From contig NC_133537.1 in NCBI RefSeq assembly GCF_048544455.1, forward strand, positions 2,959,807 to 3,023,806: DNA of 64,000 bases, read 5' to 3'. This DNA is from Silene latifolia. Taxonomy: Eukaryota; Streptophyta; Magnoliopsida; Caryophyllales; Caryophyllaceae. Shown in pieces: positions 46,701-61,700 of this stretch. Within the stretch, counting starts at the first letter, position 1, and each line of letters opens with the position of its first letter. The notes under the pieces were generated by a model. It was not told the origin of the DNA. It was given only the letters and a program-made list of their open reading frames with translations, and ran no database searches. The position numbers and the translations under genes were made by a program.

Positions 46701-49700
46701 CGATTTCACCTCAAATAACGAGCTTTAACACATTTTTCACGATAATCCGAGTTTGGCGAACGTTTGGTTTGTGGCACTCCGACACCCACAAATGTCTTCC
46801 GTTGGTGCTCAAACTTTGCGTGGCCGCTTTATCTGACCCGAGGAACTTTCTATGTGATTTCCGGAGAATTTTGTTCCGGGACCCCGGAATCCCGAAAAAC
46901 CGTGTATTATACACTTCAATTTAAGCTGTTCGGAAGGTCGCACCGGACCATGTTTTTTTTTTCCCCGTTTTTTCAATCACGCGTCCAAGCTCATTTCAAG
47001 AATCAACCTGTTTGATTTCAGGAATCAATCTGTTCGATTTCAGCCTCAAATAACGAGCTTTAACACATTTTTCACGATAATCCGAGTTTTGCGAATCTTT
47101 GGTTTCAGGCACACCGGCACCCCATATGTCTTCCGTTGGTGCTCAAACTTTGCGTGGCCGCTTTATCTGACCCGAGGAACTTTAAATGTGATTTCCGGAG
47201 AATTTTGTAAAGGACCCCCTAATCCCGAAAAACCGTGTATTATACACTTCAATTTCAACGTTCGGAAGGTCGCATCGGACCATGTTTCTTTTTCTCCCGT
47301 TTTTCAATCACGCGCCCAAGCTCATTTCAAGAATTAACCTGTTCGATTGGGAATCAATCTGTTCGATTTCGTGAATCAATGCTCTATTTCAATTGACCTC
47401 AAATAACGAGCTTTAACACATTTTTCACTATAATCCGAGTTTCGGCGAATGCTGGTTTGTGGCACACCGTCACCCCCAAATGTCTTCCGTTGGTGCTCAA
47501 ACTTTGCGTGGCCGTTTTATCTGACCCGAGGAACTTTCTATGTGATTTCCGGAGAATTTTGTTTAGGGACCCCAGAATCCCGAAAAACCGTGTATTATAC
47601 ACTTCAATTTTAGCCGTTCAAAAGGTCGTACCGGACCATGTTTCTTTTTCTCCCTGTTTTTCAATCACGCGTCCAAGCTCATTTCAAGAATCAACCTGTT
47701 CGATTTCAGGAATCAATCTGTTCGATTTCAGCCTCAAATAACGAGCTTTAACACATTTTTCACGATAATCCGAGTTTCGGCGAATGCTGGTTTGTGGCAC
47801 ACCGTCACCCACAAATGTCTTCCGTTGGCGCTCAAACTTTGCGTGGTCGCTTTATCTGACCCGAGGAACTTTCAATGTGATTTCCGGAGAATTTTGTTAA
47901 AGGGACCCTTTAATCCAAAAACCGTGTATTATACACTTCAATTTCATCCGTTCGGAAGGTCGTACCGGACCATGTTTCTTTTTCTCCCTGTTTTTCAATC
48001 ACGCGTCCAAGCTCATTTCAAGAATCAACCTGTTCGATTTCAGGAATCAATCTGTTCGATTTCAGCCTCAAATAACGAGCTTTAACACATTTTTCACGAT
48101 AATCCGAGTTTCGGCGAATGCTGGTTTGTGGCACACCGGCACCCCCAAATGTCTTCCGTTGGTGCTCAAACTTTGCGTGGTCGCTTTATCTGACCCGAGG
48201 AACTTTCTATGTGATTTCCGGAGAATTTTGTTCCGGGACCCCGGAATCCCGAAAAACCGTGTATTATACACTTCAATTTCAGCCGTTCGAAAGGTCGTAC
48301 CGGCCCTGTTTCTTTTTCTCCCTGTTTTTCAATCACGCGTCCGAGCTCATTTCAGGAATCAACCTGTTTGATTTCAGGAATCAACCTGTTCGATTTCAGC
48401 CTCAAATAACGAGTTTTAACACATTTTTCACGATAATCCGAGTTTTGCGAATCTTCGGTTTGTGGCACATCGGCACCCCCATATGTCTTCCGTTGGTGCT
48501 CAAACTTTGCGTGGCCGTTTTATCTGACCCGAGGAACTTTCTATGTGATTTCCGGAGAATTTTGTTTAGGGACCCCAGAATCCCGAAAAACCGTGTATTA
48601 TACACTTCAATTTTAGCCTGCTCGAAGGTCGTAACTGGGACCATGTTTCTTTTTCTCCTCGTTTTTCAATCACGCGTCCAAGCTCATTTCAAGAATCAAC
48701 CTGTTCGATTTCAGGAATCAATCTGTTCGATTTCAGCCTCAAATAACGAGCTTTAACACATTTTTCACGATAATCCGAGTTTCGGCGAATCTTTGGTTTG
48801 TGGCACACCGTCACCCACAAATGTCTTCCGTTGGTGCTCAAACTTTGCGTGGCCGCTTTATATGACCCGAGGAACTTTCTATGTGATTTCCGGAGAATTT
48901 TGTTTAGGGACCCCTAATCCCGAAAAACCGTGTATTATACACTTCAATTTTAGCGTTCGTAAGGTAAATCTTAGGACCATGTTTCTTTTTCTCCCGTTTT
49001 TCAATCACGCGTCCAAGCTCATTTCAAGAATCAACTTGTTCGATTTCAGGAATCAATCTGTTCGATTTCAGCATCAAATAACGAGCTTTAACACATTTTT
49101 CACGATAATCCGAGTTTCGGCGAACTTTGGTTTTCAGGCACACCGTCACCCACAAATGTCTTCCGTTGGTGCTCAAACTTTGCGTGGCCGCTTTATATGA
49201 CCCGAGGAACTTTCTATGTGATTTCCGGAGAATTTTGTTTAGGGACCCCCTTAATCCCGAAAAACCGTGTATTATACACTTCAATTTTAGCCGCTCTAAG
49301 GTCGTACATCGGACCATGTTTCTTTTTCTCCTCGTTTTTCAATCACGCGTCCAAGCTCATTTCAAGAATCAACCTGTTTGATTTCGGGAATCAATCTGTT
49401 CGATTTCACCTCAAATAACGAGCTTTAACACATTTTTCACGATAATCCGAGTTTCGGCGAATCTTTGGTTTCTGGCACATCGGCACCCCTATATGTCTTC
49501 CGTTGGTGCTCAAACTTTGCGTGGCAGCTTTATCTGACCCGAGGAACTTTCAATGTGATTTCCGGAGAATTTTGTTCCGGGACCCCGGAATCCCGAAAAA
49601 CCGTGTATTATACACTTCAATTTTATCCGTTCGGAAGGTCGACTGGGACCATGTTTCTTTTTCTCCTCGTTTTTCAATCACGCGTCCAAGCTCATTTCAA

Positions 49701-52700
49701 GAATCAACTGTTCGATTTCGTGAATCAACTGCTCGATTTCAAACCTCAAATAACGAGCTTTAACACATTTTTCACGATAATCCGAGTTTCGGCGAATGCT
49801 GGTTTGTGGCACACCGGCACTCCCAAATGTCTTCCGTTGGTGCTCAAACTTTGCGTGGCAGCTTTATCTGACCCGAGGAACTTTTAATGTGATTTCCGGA
49901 GAATTTTGTTCCGGGACCCCGGAATCCCGAAAAACCGTGTATTATACACTTCAATTTCAGCCGTTCGGAAGGTCGTACCGGACCATGTTTCTTTTTCTCC
50001 CTGTTTTTCAATCACGCGCCCAAGCTCATTTCAAGAATTAACCTGTTCGATTTCAGGAATCAATCTGTTCGATTTCAGGAATCAATCTGTTCTATTTCAG
50101 CCTCAAATAACGAGCTTTAACACATTTTTCACTATAATCCGAGTTTCGGCGAATGCTGGTTTGTGGCACACCGTCACCCCCAAATGTCTTCCGTTGGTGC
50201 TCAAACTTTGCGTGGCCGTTTATATTGACCCGAGGAACTTTCTATGTGATTTCCGGAGAATTTTGTTTAGGGACCCCGGAATCCCGAAAAACCGTGTATT
50301 ATACACTTCAATTTTAGCCGTTCAGAAGGTCGTACCGGACCATGTTTCTTTTTCTCCCTGTTTTTCAATCACGCGTCCAAGCTCATTTCAAGAATCAACC
50401 TGTTCGATTTCAGGAATCAAACTGTTCGATTTCGGCCTCAAATAACGAGCTTTAACACATTTTTCACGATAATCCGAGTTTCGGCGAACTTTGGTTTGTC
50501 AGGCACACCGTCACCCACAAATGTCTTCCGTTGGTGCTCAAACTTTGCGTGGTCGCTTTATCTGACCCGAGGAACTTTCAATGTGATTTCCGGAGAATTT
50601 TGTTAGGGACCCGGAATCAAAAACCGTGTATTATACACTTCAATTTCAGCCGTTCGGAAGGTCGTACCGGACCCTGTTTCTTTTTCTCCCTTTTTTCAAT
50701 CACGCGTCCGAGCTCATTTCAAGAATCAACCTGTTCGATTTCAGGAATCAAACTGTTCGATTTCAGCCTCAAATAACGAGCTTTAACACATTTTTCACGA
50801 TAATCCGAGTTTCGGCGAATGTTGGTTTGTGGCACACCGGCACCCCCAAATGTCTTCCGTTGGTGCTCAAACTTTGCGTGGTCGCTTTATCTGACCCGAG
50901 GAACTTTCTATGTGATTTCCGGAGAATTTTGTTCCGGGACCCCGGAATCCCGAAAAACCGTGTATTATACACTTCAATTTCAGCCGCTCGAAAGGTCGTA
51001 CTCGACCATGTTTCTTTTTCTCCCGTTTTTCAATCACGCGTCCAAGCTCATTTCAAGAATCAACTGTTTGATTTCGTGAATCAACTGTTCGATTTCACCT
51101 CAAATAACGAGTTTTAACACATTTTTCACGATAATCCGAGTTTCGGCGAATGCTGGTTTGTGGCACATCGGCACCCCCAAATGTCTTCCGTTGGTGCTCA
51201 AACTTTGCGTGGCCGTTTTATCTGACCCGAGGAACTTTCTATGTGATTTCCGGAGAATTTTGTTTAGGGACCCCTAATCCCAAAAACCGTGTATTATACA
51301 CTTCAATTTTAGCCGTTCGTAAGGTCGATCGGACCATGTTTCTTTTTCTCCCCGTTTTTCAATCACGCGTCCAAGCTCATTTCAGGAATCAACCTGTTCG
51401 ATTTCGTGAATCAACTGCTCGATTTCACCTCAAATAACGAGCTTTAACACATTTTTCACGATAATCCGAGTTTCGGCGAACTTCGGTTTGTCAGGGCACA
51501 CCGTCACCCACAAATGTCTTCCGTTGGTGCTCAAACTTTGCGTGGCCGCTTTATATGACCCGAGGAACTTTCTATGTGATTTCCGGAGAATTTTGTTTAG
51601 GGACCCTTAATCCCGAAAAACCGTGTATTATACACTTCAATTTTAGCCGCTCGTAAGGTCGTACTCGGACCATGTTTCTTTTTCTCCTCGTTTTTCAATC
51701 ACGCGTCCAAGCTCATTTCAAGAATCAACCTGTTCGATTTCAGGAATCAACTCATTCGATTTCAAACCTCAAATAACGAGCTTTAACACATTTTTCACGA
51801 TAATCCGAGTTTCGGCGAATGCTGGTTTGTGGCACACCGTCACCCACAAATGTCTTCCGTTGGTGCTCAAACTTTGCGTGGCCGCTTTATATGACCCGAG
51901 GAACTTTCTATGTGATTTCCGGAGAATTTTGTTTAGGGACCCCAGAATCCCGAAAAACCGTGTATTATACACTTCAATTTTAGCCGCTCGAAGGTCGATG
52001 GGACCATGTTTCTTTTTCTCCCCGTTTTTCAATCACGCGTCCAAGCTCATTTCAGGAATCAACCTGTTTGATTTCGGAATCAACTGCTCGATTTCGGCCT
52101 CAAATAACGAGCTTTAACACATTTTTCACGATAATCCGAGTTTTGGCGAATCTTTGGTTTGTGGCACACCGGCACCCCCAAATGTCTTCCGTTGGTGCTC
52201 AAACTTTGCGTGGCAGCTTTATCTGACCCGAGGAACTTTCAATGTGATTTCGGAGAATTTTGTAAAGGGACCCGAATCCCGAAAAACCGTGTATTATACA
52301 CTTCAATTTAAATTGCTCGGAAGGTCGACGGACCATGTTTCTTTTTCTCCTCGTTTTTCAATCACGCGTCCAAGCTCATTTCAAGAATCAACCTGTTCGA
52401 TTTCAGGAATCAACTGCTCGATTTCGACCTCAAATAACGAGCTTTAACACATTTTTCACGATAATCCGAGTTTCGGCGAATGTCGGTTTGTGGCACACCG
52501 GCACCCCCAAATGTCTTCCGTTGGTGCTCAAACTTTGCGTGGCAGCTTTATCTCGACCCGAGGAACTTTTAATGTGATTTCCGGAGAATTTTGTTAAAGG
52601 GACCCGAATCCCGAAAAACCGTGTATTATACACTTCAATTTTAGCCGTTCGGAAGGTCGACGGACCATGTTTCTTTTTCTCCTCGTTTTTCAATCACGCG

Positions 52701-55700
52701 CCCAAGCTCATTTCAAGAATCAACCTGTTCGATTTCAGAATCAACTTGTTCGATTTCAGCCTCAAATAACGAGCTTTAACACATTTTTCACTATAATCCG
52801 AGTTTCGGCGAACGTTGGTTTTCAGGCACACCGTCACCCCCAAATGTCTTCCGTTGGTGCTCAAACTTTGCGTGGCGTTTTTTATCGACCCGAGGAACTT
52901 TCTATGTGATTTCCGGAGAATTTTGTTTAGGGACCCTTAATCCCGAAAAACCGTGTATTATACACTTCAATTTTAGCCGTTCGAAGGTCGACGGACCATG
53001 TTTCTTTTTCTCCCTGTTTTTCAATCACGCGTCCAAGCTCATTTCAAGAATCAACCTGTTCGATTTCAGGAATCAACCTGTTCGATTTCAGCCTCAAATA
53101 ACGAGCTTTAACACATTTTTCACGATAATCCGAGTTTCGGCGAATGCTGGTTTGTGGCACACCGTCACCCACAAATGTCTTCCGTTGGTGCTCAAACTTT
53201 GCGTGGCCGCTTTATCTGACCCGAGGAACTTTCTATGTGATTTCCGGAGAATTTTGTTCCGGGACCCCGGAATCCCGAAAAACCGTGTATTATACACTTA
53301 AATTTCAGCTGTTCGGAAGGTCGTACCGGACCATGTTTTTTTTTCTCCCTGTTTTTCAAACACGCGTCCAAGCTCATTTCAAGAATCAACCTGTTTGATT
53401 TCAGGAATCAATCTGTTCGATTTCAGCCTCAAATAACGAGCTTTAACACATTTTTCACGATAATCCGAGTTTCGGCGAATGCTGGTTTGTGGCACACCGG
53501 CACCCCAAATGTCTTCCGTTGGTGCTCAAACTTTGCGTGGCCGCTTTATCTGACCCGATGAACTTTCTATGTGATTTCCGGAGAATTTTGTTCCGGGACC
53601 CCGGAATCCCGAAAAACCGTGTATTATACACTTCAATTTTAGCCGTTCGGAAGGTCGCATCGACCATGTTTCTTTTTCTCCCTGTTTTTCAATCACGCGT
53701 CCAAGCTCATTTCAAGAATCAACCTGTTTGATTTCAGGAATCAACTGCTCGATTTCAAACCTCAAATAACGAGCTTTAACACATTTTTCACGATAATCCG
53801 AGTTTCGGCGAATGTTTGGTTTCAGGCACACCGGCACCCCAAATGTCTTCCGTTGGTGCTCAAACTTTGCGTGGCAGCTTTATCTGACCCGAGGAACTTT
53901 CAATGTGATTTCCGGAGAATTTTGTTCCGGACCCCTAATCCTTGAAAAAACCGTGTATTATACACTTCAATTTCATCCGTTCGGAAGGTCGACGGACCAT
54001 GTTTCTTTTTCTCCTCGTTTTTCAATCACGCGTCCAAGCTCATTTCAAGAATCAACCTGTTCGATTTCAGAATCAATCATTCGATTTCACCTCAAATAAC
54101 GAGCTTTAACACATTTTTCACGATAATCCGAGTTTCGGCGAATGCTGGTTTCTGGCACACCGGCACCCCCAAATGTCTTCCGTTGGTGCTCAAACTTTGC
54201 GTGGTCGCTTTATCTGACCCGAGGAACTTTCTATGTGATTTCCGGAGAATTTTGTTCGGACCCCTTAATCCCGAAAAACCATGTATTATACACTTCAATT
54301 TTATCCGTTCGAAGGTCGTATCGACCATGTTTCTTTTTCTCCCCGTTTTTCAATCACGCGTCCAAGCTCATTTCAAGAATCAACCTGTTTGATTTCAGGA
54401 ATCAATCTGTTCGATTTCACCTCAAATAACGAGCTTTAACACATTTTTCACGATAATCCGAGTTTCGGCGAATGCTTTGGTTTGGGCACATCGACACCCC
54501 AAATGTCTTCCGTTTGTGCTCAAACTTTGCGTGGCGCTTTATCTCGACCCGAGGAACTTTCAATGTGATTTCCGGAGAATTTTGTTAAAGGGACCCGGAA
54601 TCCCGAAAAACCGTGTATTATACACTTCAATTTTATCCGTTCGGAAGGTCGTATCGGACCATGTTTCTTTTTCTCCCTGTTTTTCAATCACGCGTCCAAG
54701 CTCATTTCAAGAATCAACCTTTTCGATTTCAGAATCAACTGTTCGATTTGACCTCAAATAACGAGCTTTAACACATTTTTCACGATAATCCGAGTTTCGG
54801 CGAATCGTCGGTTTCAGGCACACCGGCACCCCAAATGTCTTCCGTTGGTGCTCAAACTTTGCGTGGCCGCTTTATCCGACCCGAGGAACTTTTTATGTGA
54901 TTTCCGGAGAATTTTGTAAAGGGACCCCTTTAATCCCAAAAACCGTGTATTATACACTTCAATTTTATCCGTTCGGAAGGTCGATCGGACCATGTTTCTT
55001 TTTCTCCCCGTTTTTCAATCACGCGTCCGAGCTCATTTCAAGAATCAACTTTGTTTGATTTCAGGAATCAACTGCTGTTCGATTTCAACCTCAAATAACG
55101 AGCTTTAACACATTTTTCACGATAATCCGAGTTTCGTCGAATCTTTGGTTTGTGGCACACCGGCACCCCAAATGTCTTCCGTTGGTGCTCAAACTTTGCG
55201 TGGCCGCTTTATCAGACCCGAGGAACTTTCAATGTGATTTCCGGAGAATTTTGTTCGGGGACCCCGGAATCTCAAAAACCGTGTATTATACACTTCAATT
55301 TCAGCCGTTCGGAAGGTCGATCGGACCATGTTTCTTTTTCTCCGCGTTTTTCAATCACGCGTCCAAGCTCATTTCAAGAATCAACCTGTTCGATTTCGAA
55401 TTTCGATTTCAACCTCAAATAACGAGCTTTAAAACATTTTTCACGATAATCCGAGTTGCGAATCTTTGGTTTCAGGCACACCGGCACCCCCAAATGTCTT
55501 CCGTTGGTGCTCAAACTTTGCGTGGCCGCTTTATCTGACCCGAGGAACTTTCTATGTGATTTCCGGAGAATTTTGTTCCGGGACCCCGGAATCCCTAAAA
55601 ACCGTGTATTATACACTTCAATTTTCATCCGTTCGGAAGGTCGATTTAGGACCATGTTTCTTTTTCTCCCCGTTTTTCAATCACGCGTCCAAGCTCATTT

Positions 55701-58700
55701 CAGGAATCAACCTTTTCGATTTTAGGAATCAACTGCTCGATTTCAAATTTCAAATAACGAGCTTTAACACATTTTTCACGATAATCCGAGTTTTGCGAAC
55801 GCCTGGTTTGTGGCACACCGGCACCCCAAATGTCTTCCTTTGGTGCTCAAACTTTGCGTGGCAGCTTTATCTGACCCGAGGAACTTTCAATGTGATTTCC
55901 GGAGAATTTTGTAAAGGGACCCCTTTAATCCCGAAAAACCGTGTATTATACACTTCAATTTCAGCCGCTCGGAAGGTCGCACTGACCATGTTTCTTTTTC
56001 TCCTGTTTTTCAATCACGCGTCCAAGCTCATTTCAAGAATCAACTGTTCGATTTCAGGAATCAACTGTTCGATTTCAGCCTCAAATAACGAGCTTTAAAA
56101 CATTTTTCACGATAATCCGAGTTTTTGTTAAATTTGGTTTCAGGCACACCGCACCCCAAATGTCTTCCGTTGGTGCTCAAACTTTGCGTGGCCGCTTTAT
56201 CTGACCCGAGGAACTTTCTATGTGATTTCCGGAGAATTTTGTTTAGGGACCCTTTAATCCCAAAAACCGTGTATTATACACTTCAATTTATCCGTTCGGA
56301 AGGTCGCACGACCATGTTTCTTTTTCTCCTCGTTTTTCAATCACGCGTCCAAGCTCATTTCAAGAATCAACCTGTTCGATTTCGTGAATCAACTGCTCGA
56401 TTTCAAACCTCAAATAACGAGCTTTAACACATTTTTCACGATAATCCGAGTTTTGGCGAATCGGTTTCAGGCACACCGGCACCCCAAATGTCTTCCTTTG
56501 GTGCTCAAACTTTGCGTGGCAGCTTTATCTGACCCGAGGAACTTTCAATGTGATTTCCGGAGAATTTTGTTAAAGGGACCCTGAATCCCAAAAACCGTGT
56601 ATTATACACTTCAATTTTAACCGCTCTAAGGTCGACTGACCATGTTTCTTTTTCTCCTCGTTTTTCAATCACGCGCCCAAGCTCATTTCAAGAATCAACC
56701 TGTTCGATTTCAGAATCAACTGCTTCGATTTCACCTCAAATAACGAGCTTTAACACATTTTTCACGATAATCCGAGTTTTGCGAATCTTTGGTTTGTGGC
56801 ACACCGCACCCCCAAATGTCTTCCGTTGGTGCTCAAACTTTGCGTGGCCGCTTTATCCGACCCGAGGAACTTTCAATGTGATTTCCGGAGAATTTTGTTC
56901 AAGGACCCTTTAATCCCGAAAAACCGTGTATTATACACTTCAATTTCAGCCGTTCGGAAGGTCGATCGGACCATGTTTCTTTTTTCTCCTCGTTTTTCAA
57001 TCACGCGCCCAAGCTCATTTCAAGAATCAACCTGTTCGATTTCAGGAATTTCGATTTCACCTCAAATAACGAGCTTTAACACATTTTTCACGATAATCCG
57101 AGTTTTGGCGAATCTTTGGTTTCAGGCACACCGCACCCCCAAATGTCTTCCGTTGGTGCTCAAACTTTGCGTGGCCGCTTTATCTGACCCGAGGAACTTT
57201 CAATGTGATTTCGGAGAATTTTGTTCAAGGACCTTTAATCCCGAAAAACGTGTATTATACACTTCAATTTTAGCCGTTCTAAGGTCGACGGACCATGTTT
57301 CTTTTTCTCCTATTTTTCAATCACGCGTCCAAGCTCATTTCAAGAATCAACATGTTCGATTTCAGGAATCAACTGTTTCGATTTTGAACCTCAAATAACG
57401 AGCTTTAACACATTTTTCACGATAATCCGAGTTTCGGCGAACTTTGGTTTCAGGGCACACCGCACCCCAAATGTCTTCCGTTGGTGCTCAAACTTTGCGT
57501 GGCCGCTTTATCGACCCGAGGAACTTTCTATGTGATTTTCGGAGAATTTTGTTAAAGGGACCCGGAATCCCGAAAAACCGTGTATTATACACTTCAATTT
57601 CAAACTGCTCGGAAGGTCGACTTGGACCATGTTTCTTTTTCCCCGTTTTTCAATCACGCGTCCAAGCTCATTTCAAGAATCAACCTGTTTGATTTCAGGA
57701 ATCAATCTGTTCGATTTCAGCCTCAAATAACGAGCTTTAACACATTTTTCACGATAATCCGAGTTTTGCGAATCTTTGGTTTTCAGGCACACGGCACCCC
57801 CAAATGTCTTCGTTGGTGCTCAAACTTTGCGTGGCCGCTTTATCTGACCCGAGGAACTTTCAATGTGATTTCCGGAGAATTTTGTTAAAGGGACCCCTAA
57901 TCCCGAAAAACCGTGTATTATACACTTCAATTTCATCCGTTCGGAAGGTCGTACGGACCATGTTTCTTTTTCTCCTGTTTTTCAATCACGCGTCCAAGCT
58001 CATTTCAAGAATCAACCTGTTTGATTTCGTGAATCAACTGCTCGATTTCACCTCAAATAACGAGCTTTAACACATTTTTCACGATAATCCGAGTTTTGCG
58101 AACGTCGGTTTTCAGGCACACCGCACCCCAAATGTCTTCCGTTGGTGCTCAAACTTTGCGTGGCCGCTTTATCTGACCCGAGGAACTTTCTATGTGATTT
58201 CCGGAGAATTTTGTTAAAGGGACCCCTAATCCCGAAAAACCGTGTATTATACACTTCAATTTTTTATCCGTTCGGAAGGTCGACGGACCATGTTTCTTTT
58301 TTTCTCCCTCGTTTTTCAATCACGCGTCCAAGCTCATTTCAAGAATCAACCTGTTTGATTTCAGAATCAACTGTTCGATTTCAAACCTCAAATAACGAGC
58401 TTTAACACATTTTTCACGATAATCCGAGTTTCGGCGAATGCTGGTTTGTGGCACACCGGCACCCCCAAATGTCTTCCGTTGGTGCTCAAACTTTGCGTGG
58501 CAGCTTTATCTCACCCGAGGAACTTTCAATGTGATTTCCGGAGAATTTTGTTAGGGACCCCTAATCCCGAAAAAACCGTGTATTATACACTTCAATTTTA
58601 CCGTTCGGAAGGTCGATGCACGACCATGTTTCTTTTTCTCCTCTTTTTCAATCACGCGTCCAAGCTCATTTCAAGAATCAACCTGTTTGATTTCAGAATC

Positions 58701-61700
58701 AACTTGTTCGATTTCACCTCAAATAACGAGCTTTAACACATTTTTCACGATAATCCGAGTTTCGGCGAATGTTGGTTTGTGGCACACCGGCACCCCAAAT
58801 GTCTTCCGTTGGTGCTCAAACTTTGCGTGTGGCCGCTTTATCTGACCCGAGGAACTTTCAATGTGATTTCCGGAGAATTTTGTTCGGGAATCCCGAAAAA
58901 CCGTGTATTATACACTTCAATTTTATCCGTTCGGAAGGTCGTACCGGACCATGTTTCTTTTTCTCCTTGTTTTTCAATCACGCGTCCAAGCTCATTTCAA
59001 GAATCAACTGTTTGATTTCAGTGAATCAACTGTTCGATTTCACCTCAAATAACGAGCTTTAACACATTTTTCACGATAATCCGAAGTTTTGCGAATCTTT
59101 GGTTTTCAGGCACACCGGCACCCCAAATGTCTTCCGTTGGTGCTCAAACTTTGCGTGGCAGCTTTATCTGACCCGAGGAACTTTCAATGTGATTTCCGGA
59201 GAATTTTGTTCCGGGACCCCGGAATCCCGAAAAACCGTGTATTATACACTTCAATTTCAACCGTTCGGAAGGTCGATCGGACCATGTTTCTTTTTCTCCT
59301 ATTTTTCAATCACGCGTCCAAGCTCATTTCAAGAATCAACCTGTTTGATTTTCAGAATCAACTGCTCGATTTCACCTCAAATAACGAGCTTTAACACATT
59401 TTTCACGATAATCCGAGTTTCGGCGAATGCTTTGGTTTCAGGCACACCGCACCCCCAAATGTCTTCCGTTGGTGCTCAAACTTTGCGTGGCGCTTTATCT
59501 GACCCGAGGAACTTTCTATGTGATTTCCGGAGAATTTTGTTCCGGACCCCGTAATCCCGAAAAACCGTGTATTATACACTTCAATTTCAGCCGTTCGGAA
59601 GGTCGACGGACCATGTTTCTTTTTCTCCCCGTTTTTCAATCACGCGTCCAAGCTCATTTCAAGAATCAACTGTTCGATTTCAGGAATCAACTCGTTCGAT
59701 TTCAAACCTCAAATAACGAGCTTTAACACATTTTTCACGATAATCCGAGTTTCGCGAATGCTTTGGTTTCAGGCACACCGCACCCCAAATGTCTTCCGTT
59801 GGTGCTCAAACTTTGCGTGGCAGCTTTATCTCACCCGAGGAACTTTCAATGTGATTTCCGGAGAATTTTGTTAAGGGACCCCTGAATCCCGAAAAACCGT
59901 GTATTATACACTTCAATTTCAACCGTTCGGAAGGTCGATCGGACCATGTTTCTTTTTCTCCTCGTTTTTCAATCACGCGTCCAAGCTCATTTCAAGAATC
60001 AACCTGTTCGATTTCAGAATCAACTGTTCGATTTCAAACCTCAAATAACGAGCTTTAAAACATTTTTCACGATAATCCGAGTTTTGCGAACGTCGGTTTT
60101 CAGGCACACCGCACCCCCAAATGTCTTCCGTTGGTGCTCAAACTTTGCGTGGCGCTTTATCTGACCCGAGGAACTTTCTATGTGATTTCCGGAGAATTTT
60201 GTTAGGGACCCCTAATCCCGAAAAACCGTGTATTATACACTTCAATTTCAACCGTTCGGAAGGTCGACTGAAGGACCATGTTTCTTTTTCTCCTCTTTTT
60301 CAATCACGCGTCCAAGCTCATTTCAAGAATCAACTGTTTGATTTCGTGAATCAACTGTTCGATTTCAAACCTCAAATAACGAGCTTTAACACATTTTTCA
60401 CGATAATCCGAAGTTTTTGCGAACTTGGTTTTCAGGCACATCGGCACCCCAAATGTCTTCCGTTGGTGCTCAAACTTTGCGTGGCCGCTTTATCTGACCC
60501 GAGGAACTTTCTATGTGATTTTCGGAGAATTTTGTAAAGGGACCCCGGAATCTCGAAAAACCGTGTATTATACACTTCAATTTTATCCGTTCGGAAGGTC
60601 GTACCGGACCATGTTTATTTTTCTCCCTGTTTTTCAATCACGCGTCCAAGCTCATTTCAAGAATCAACTGTTCGATTTCGTGAATCAATCTGTTCGATTT
60701 CAACCTCAAATAACGAGCTTTAACACATTTTTCACGATAATCCGAGTTTCGGCGAATCTGGTTTTCAGGGCACACCGGCACCCCAAATGTCTTCCGTTGG
60801 TGCTCAAACTTTGCGTGGCGCTTTATCTCGACCCCGAGGAACTTTCAATGTGATTTCCGGAGAATTTTGTTAAAGGGACCCGGAATCCCAAAAAACCGTG
60901 TATTATACACTTCAATTTTACCGCTCGGAAGGTCGTATCGGACCATGTTTTTCTTTTTCTCCTCGTTTTTCAATCACGCGTCCAAGCTCATTTCAAGAAT
61001 CAACTGATTTCGATTTCAGAATCAACTGTTCGATTTCAAACCTCAAATAACGAGCTTTAACACATTTTTCACGATAATCCGAGTTTTGCGAATGCGGTTT
61101 CAGGCACACCGCACCCCCAAATGTCTTCCGTTGGTGCTCAAACTTTGCGTGGCGCTTTATCTGACCCGAGGAACTTTCTATGTGATTTCCGGAGAATTTT
61201 GTTTAAAGGGACCCCTAATCCCGAAAAACGTGTATTATACACTTCAATTTTACCGTTCGGAAGGTCGTATCGACCATGTTTCTTTTTTCTCCTCGTTTTT
61301 CAATCACGCGTCCAAGCTCATTTCAAGAATCAACCTGTTCGATTTCGTGAATCAACTGCTCGATTTCACCTCAAATAACGAGCTTTAACACATTTTTCAC
61401 GATAATCCGAGTTTTGCGAATGTTGGTTTTCAGGCACACGGCACCCCAAATGTCTTCCGTTGGTGCTCAAACTTTGCGTGGCAGCTTTATCTGACCCGAG
61501 GAACTTTCAATGTGATTTCGGAGAATTTTGTAAAGGGACCCCTAATCCCGAAAAACCGTGTATTATACACTTCAATTTTAACTGCGTTCTAAGGTCGATC
61601 GGACCATGTTTCTTTTTCTCCTCGTTTTTCAATCACGCGTCCAAGCTCATTTCAAGAATCAACCTGTTCGATTTTTGAATCAACTGCTCGATTTCACCTC

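Noticed and set aside
48904-48917. TTAGGG words in the satellite as telomere seeds
   Set aside because: They occur singly as one arm of the dyad, they are the vertebrate and not the usual plant TTTAGGG repeat, and there is no tandem run of telomere repeats anywhere in the window.
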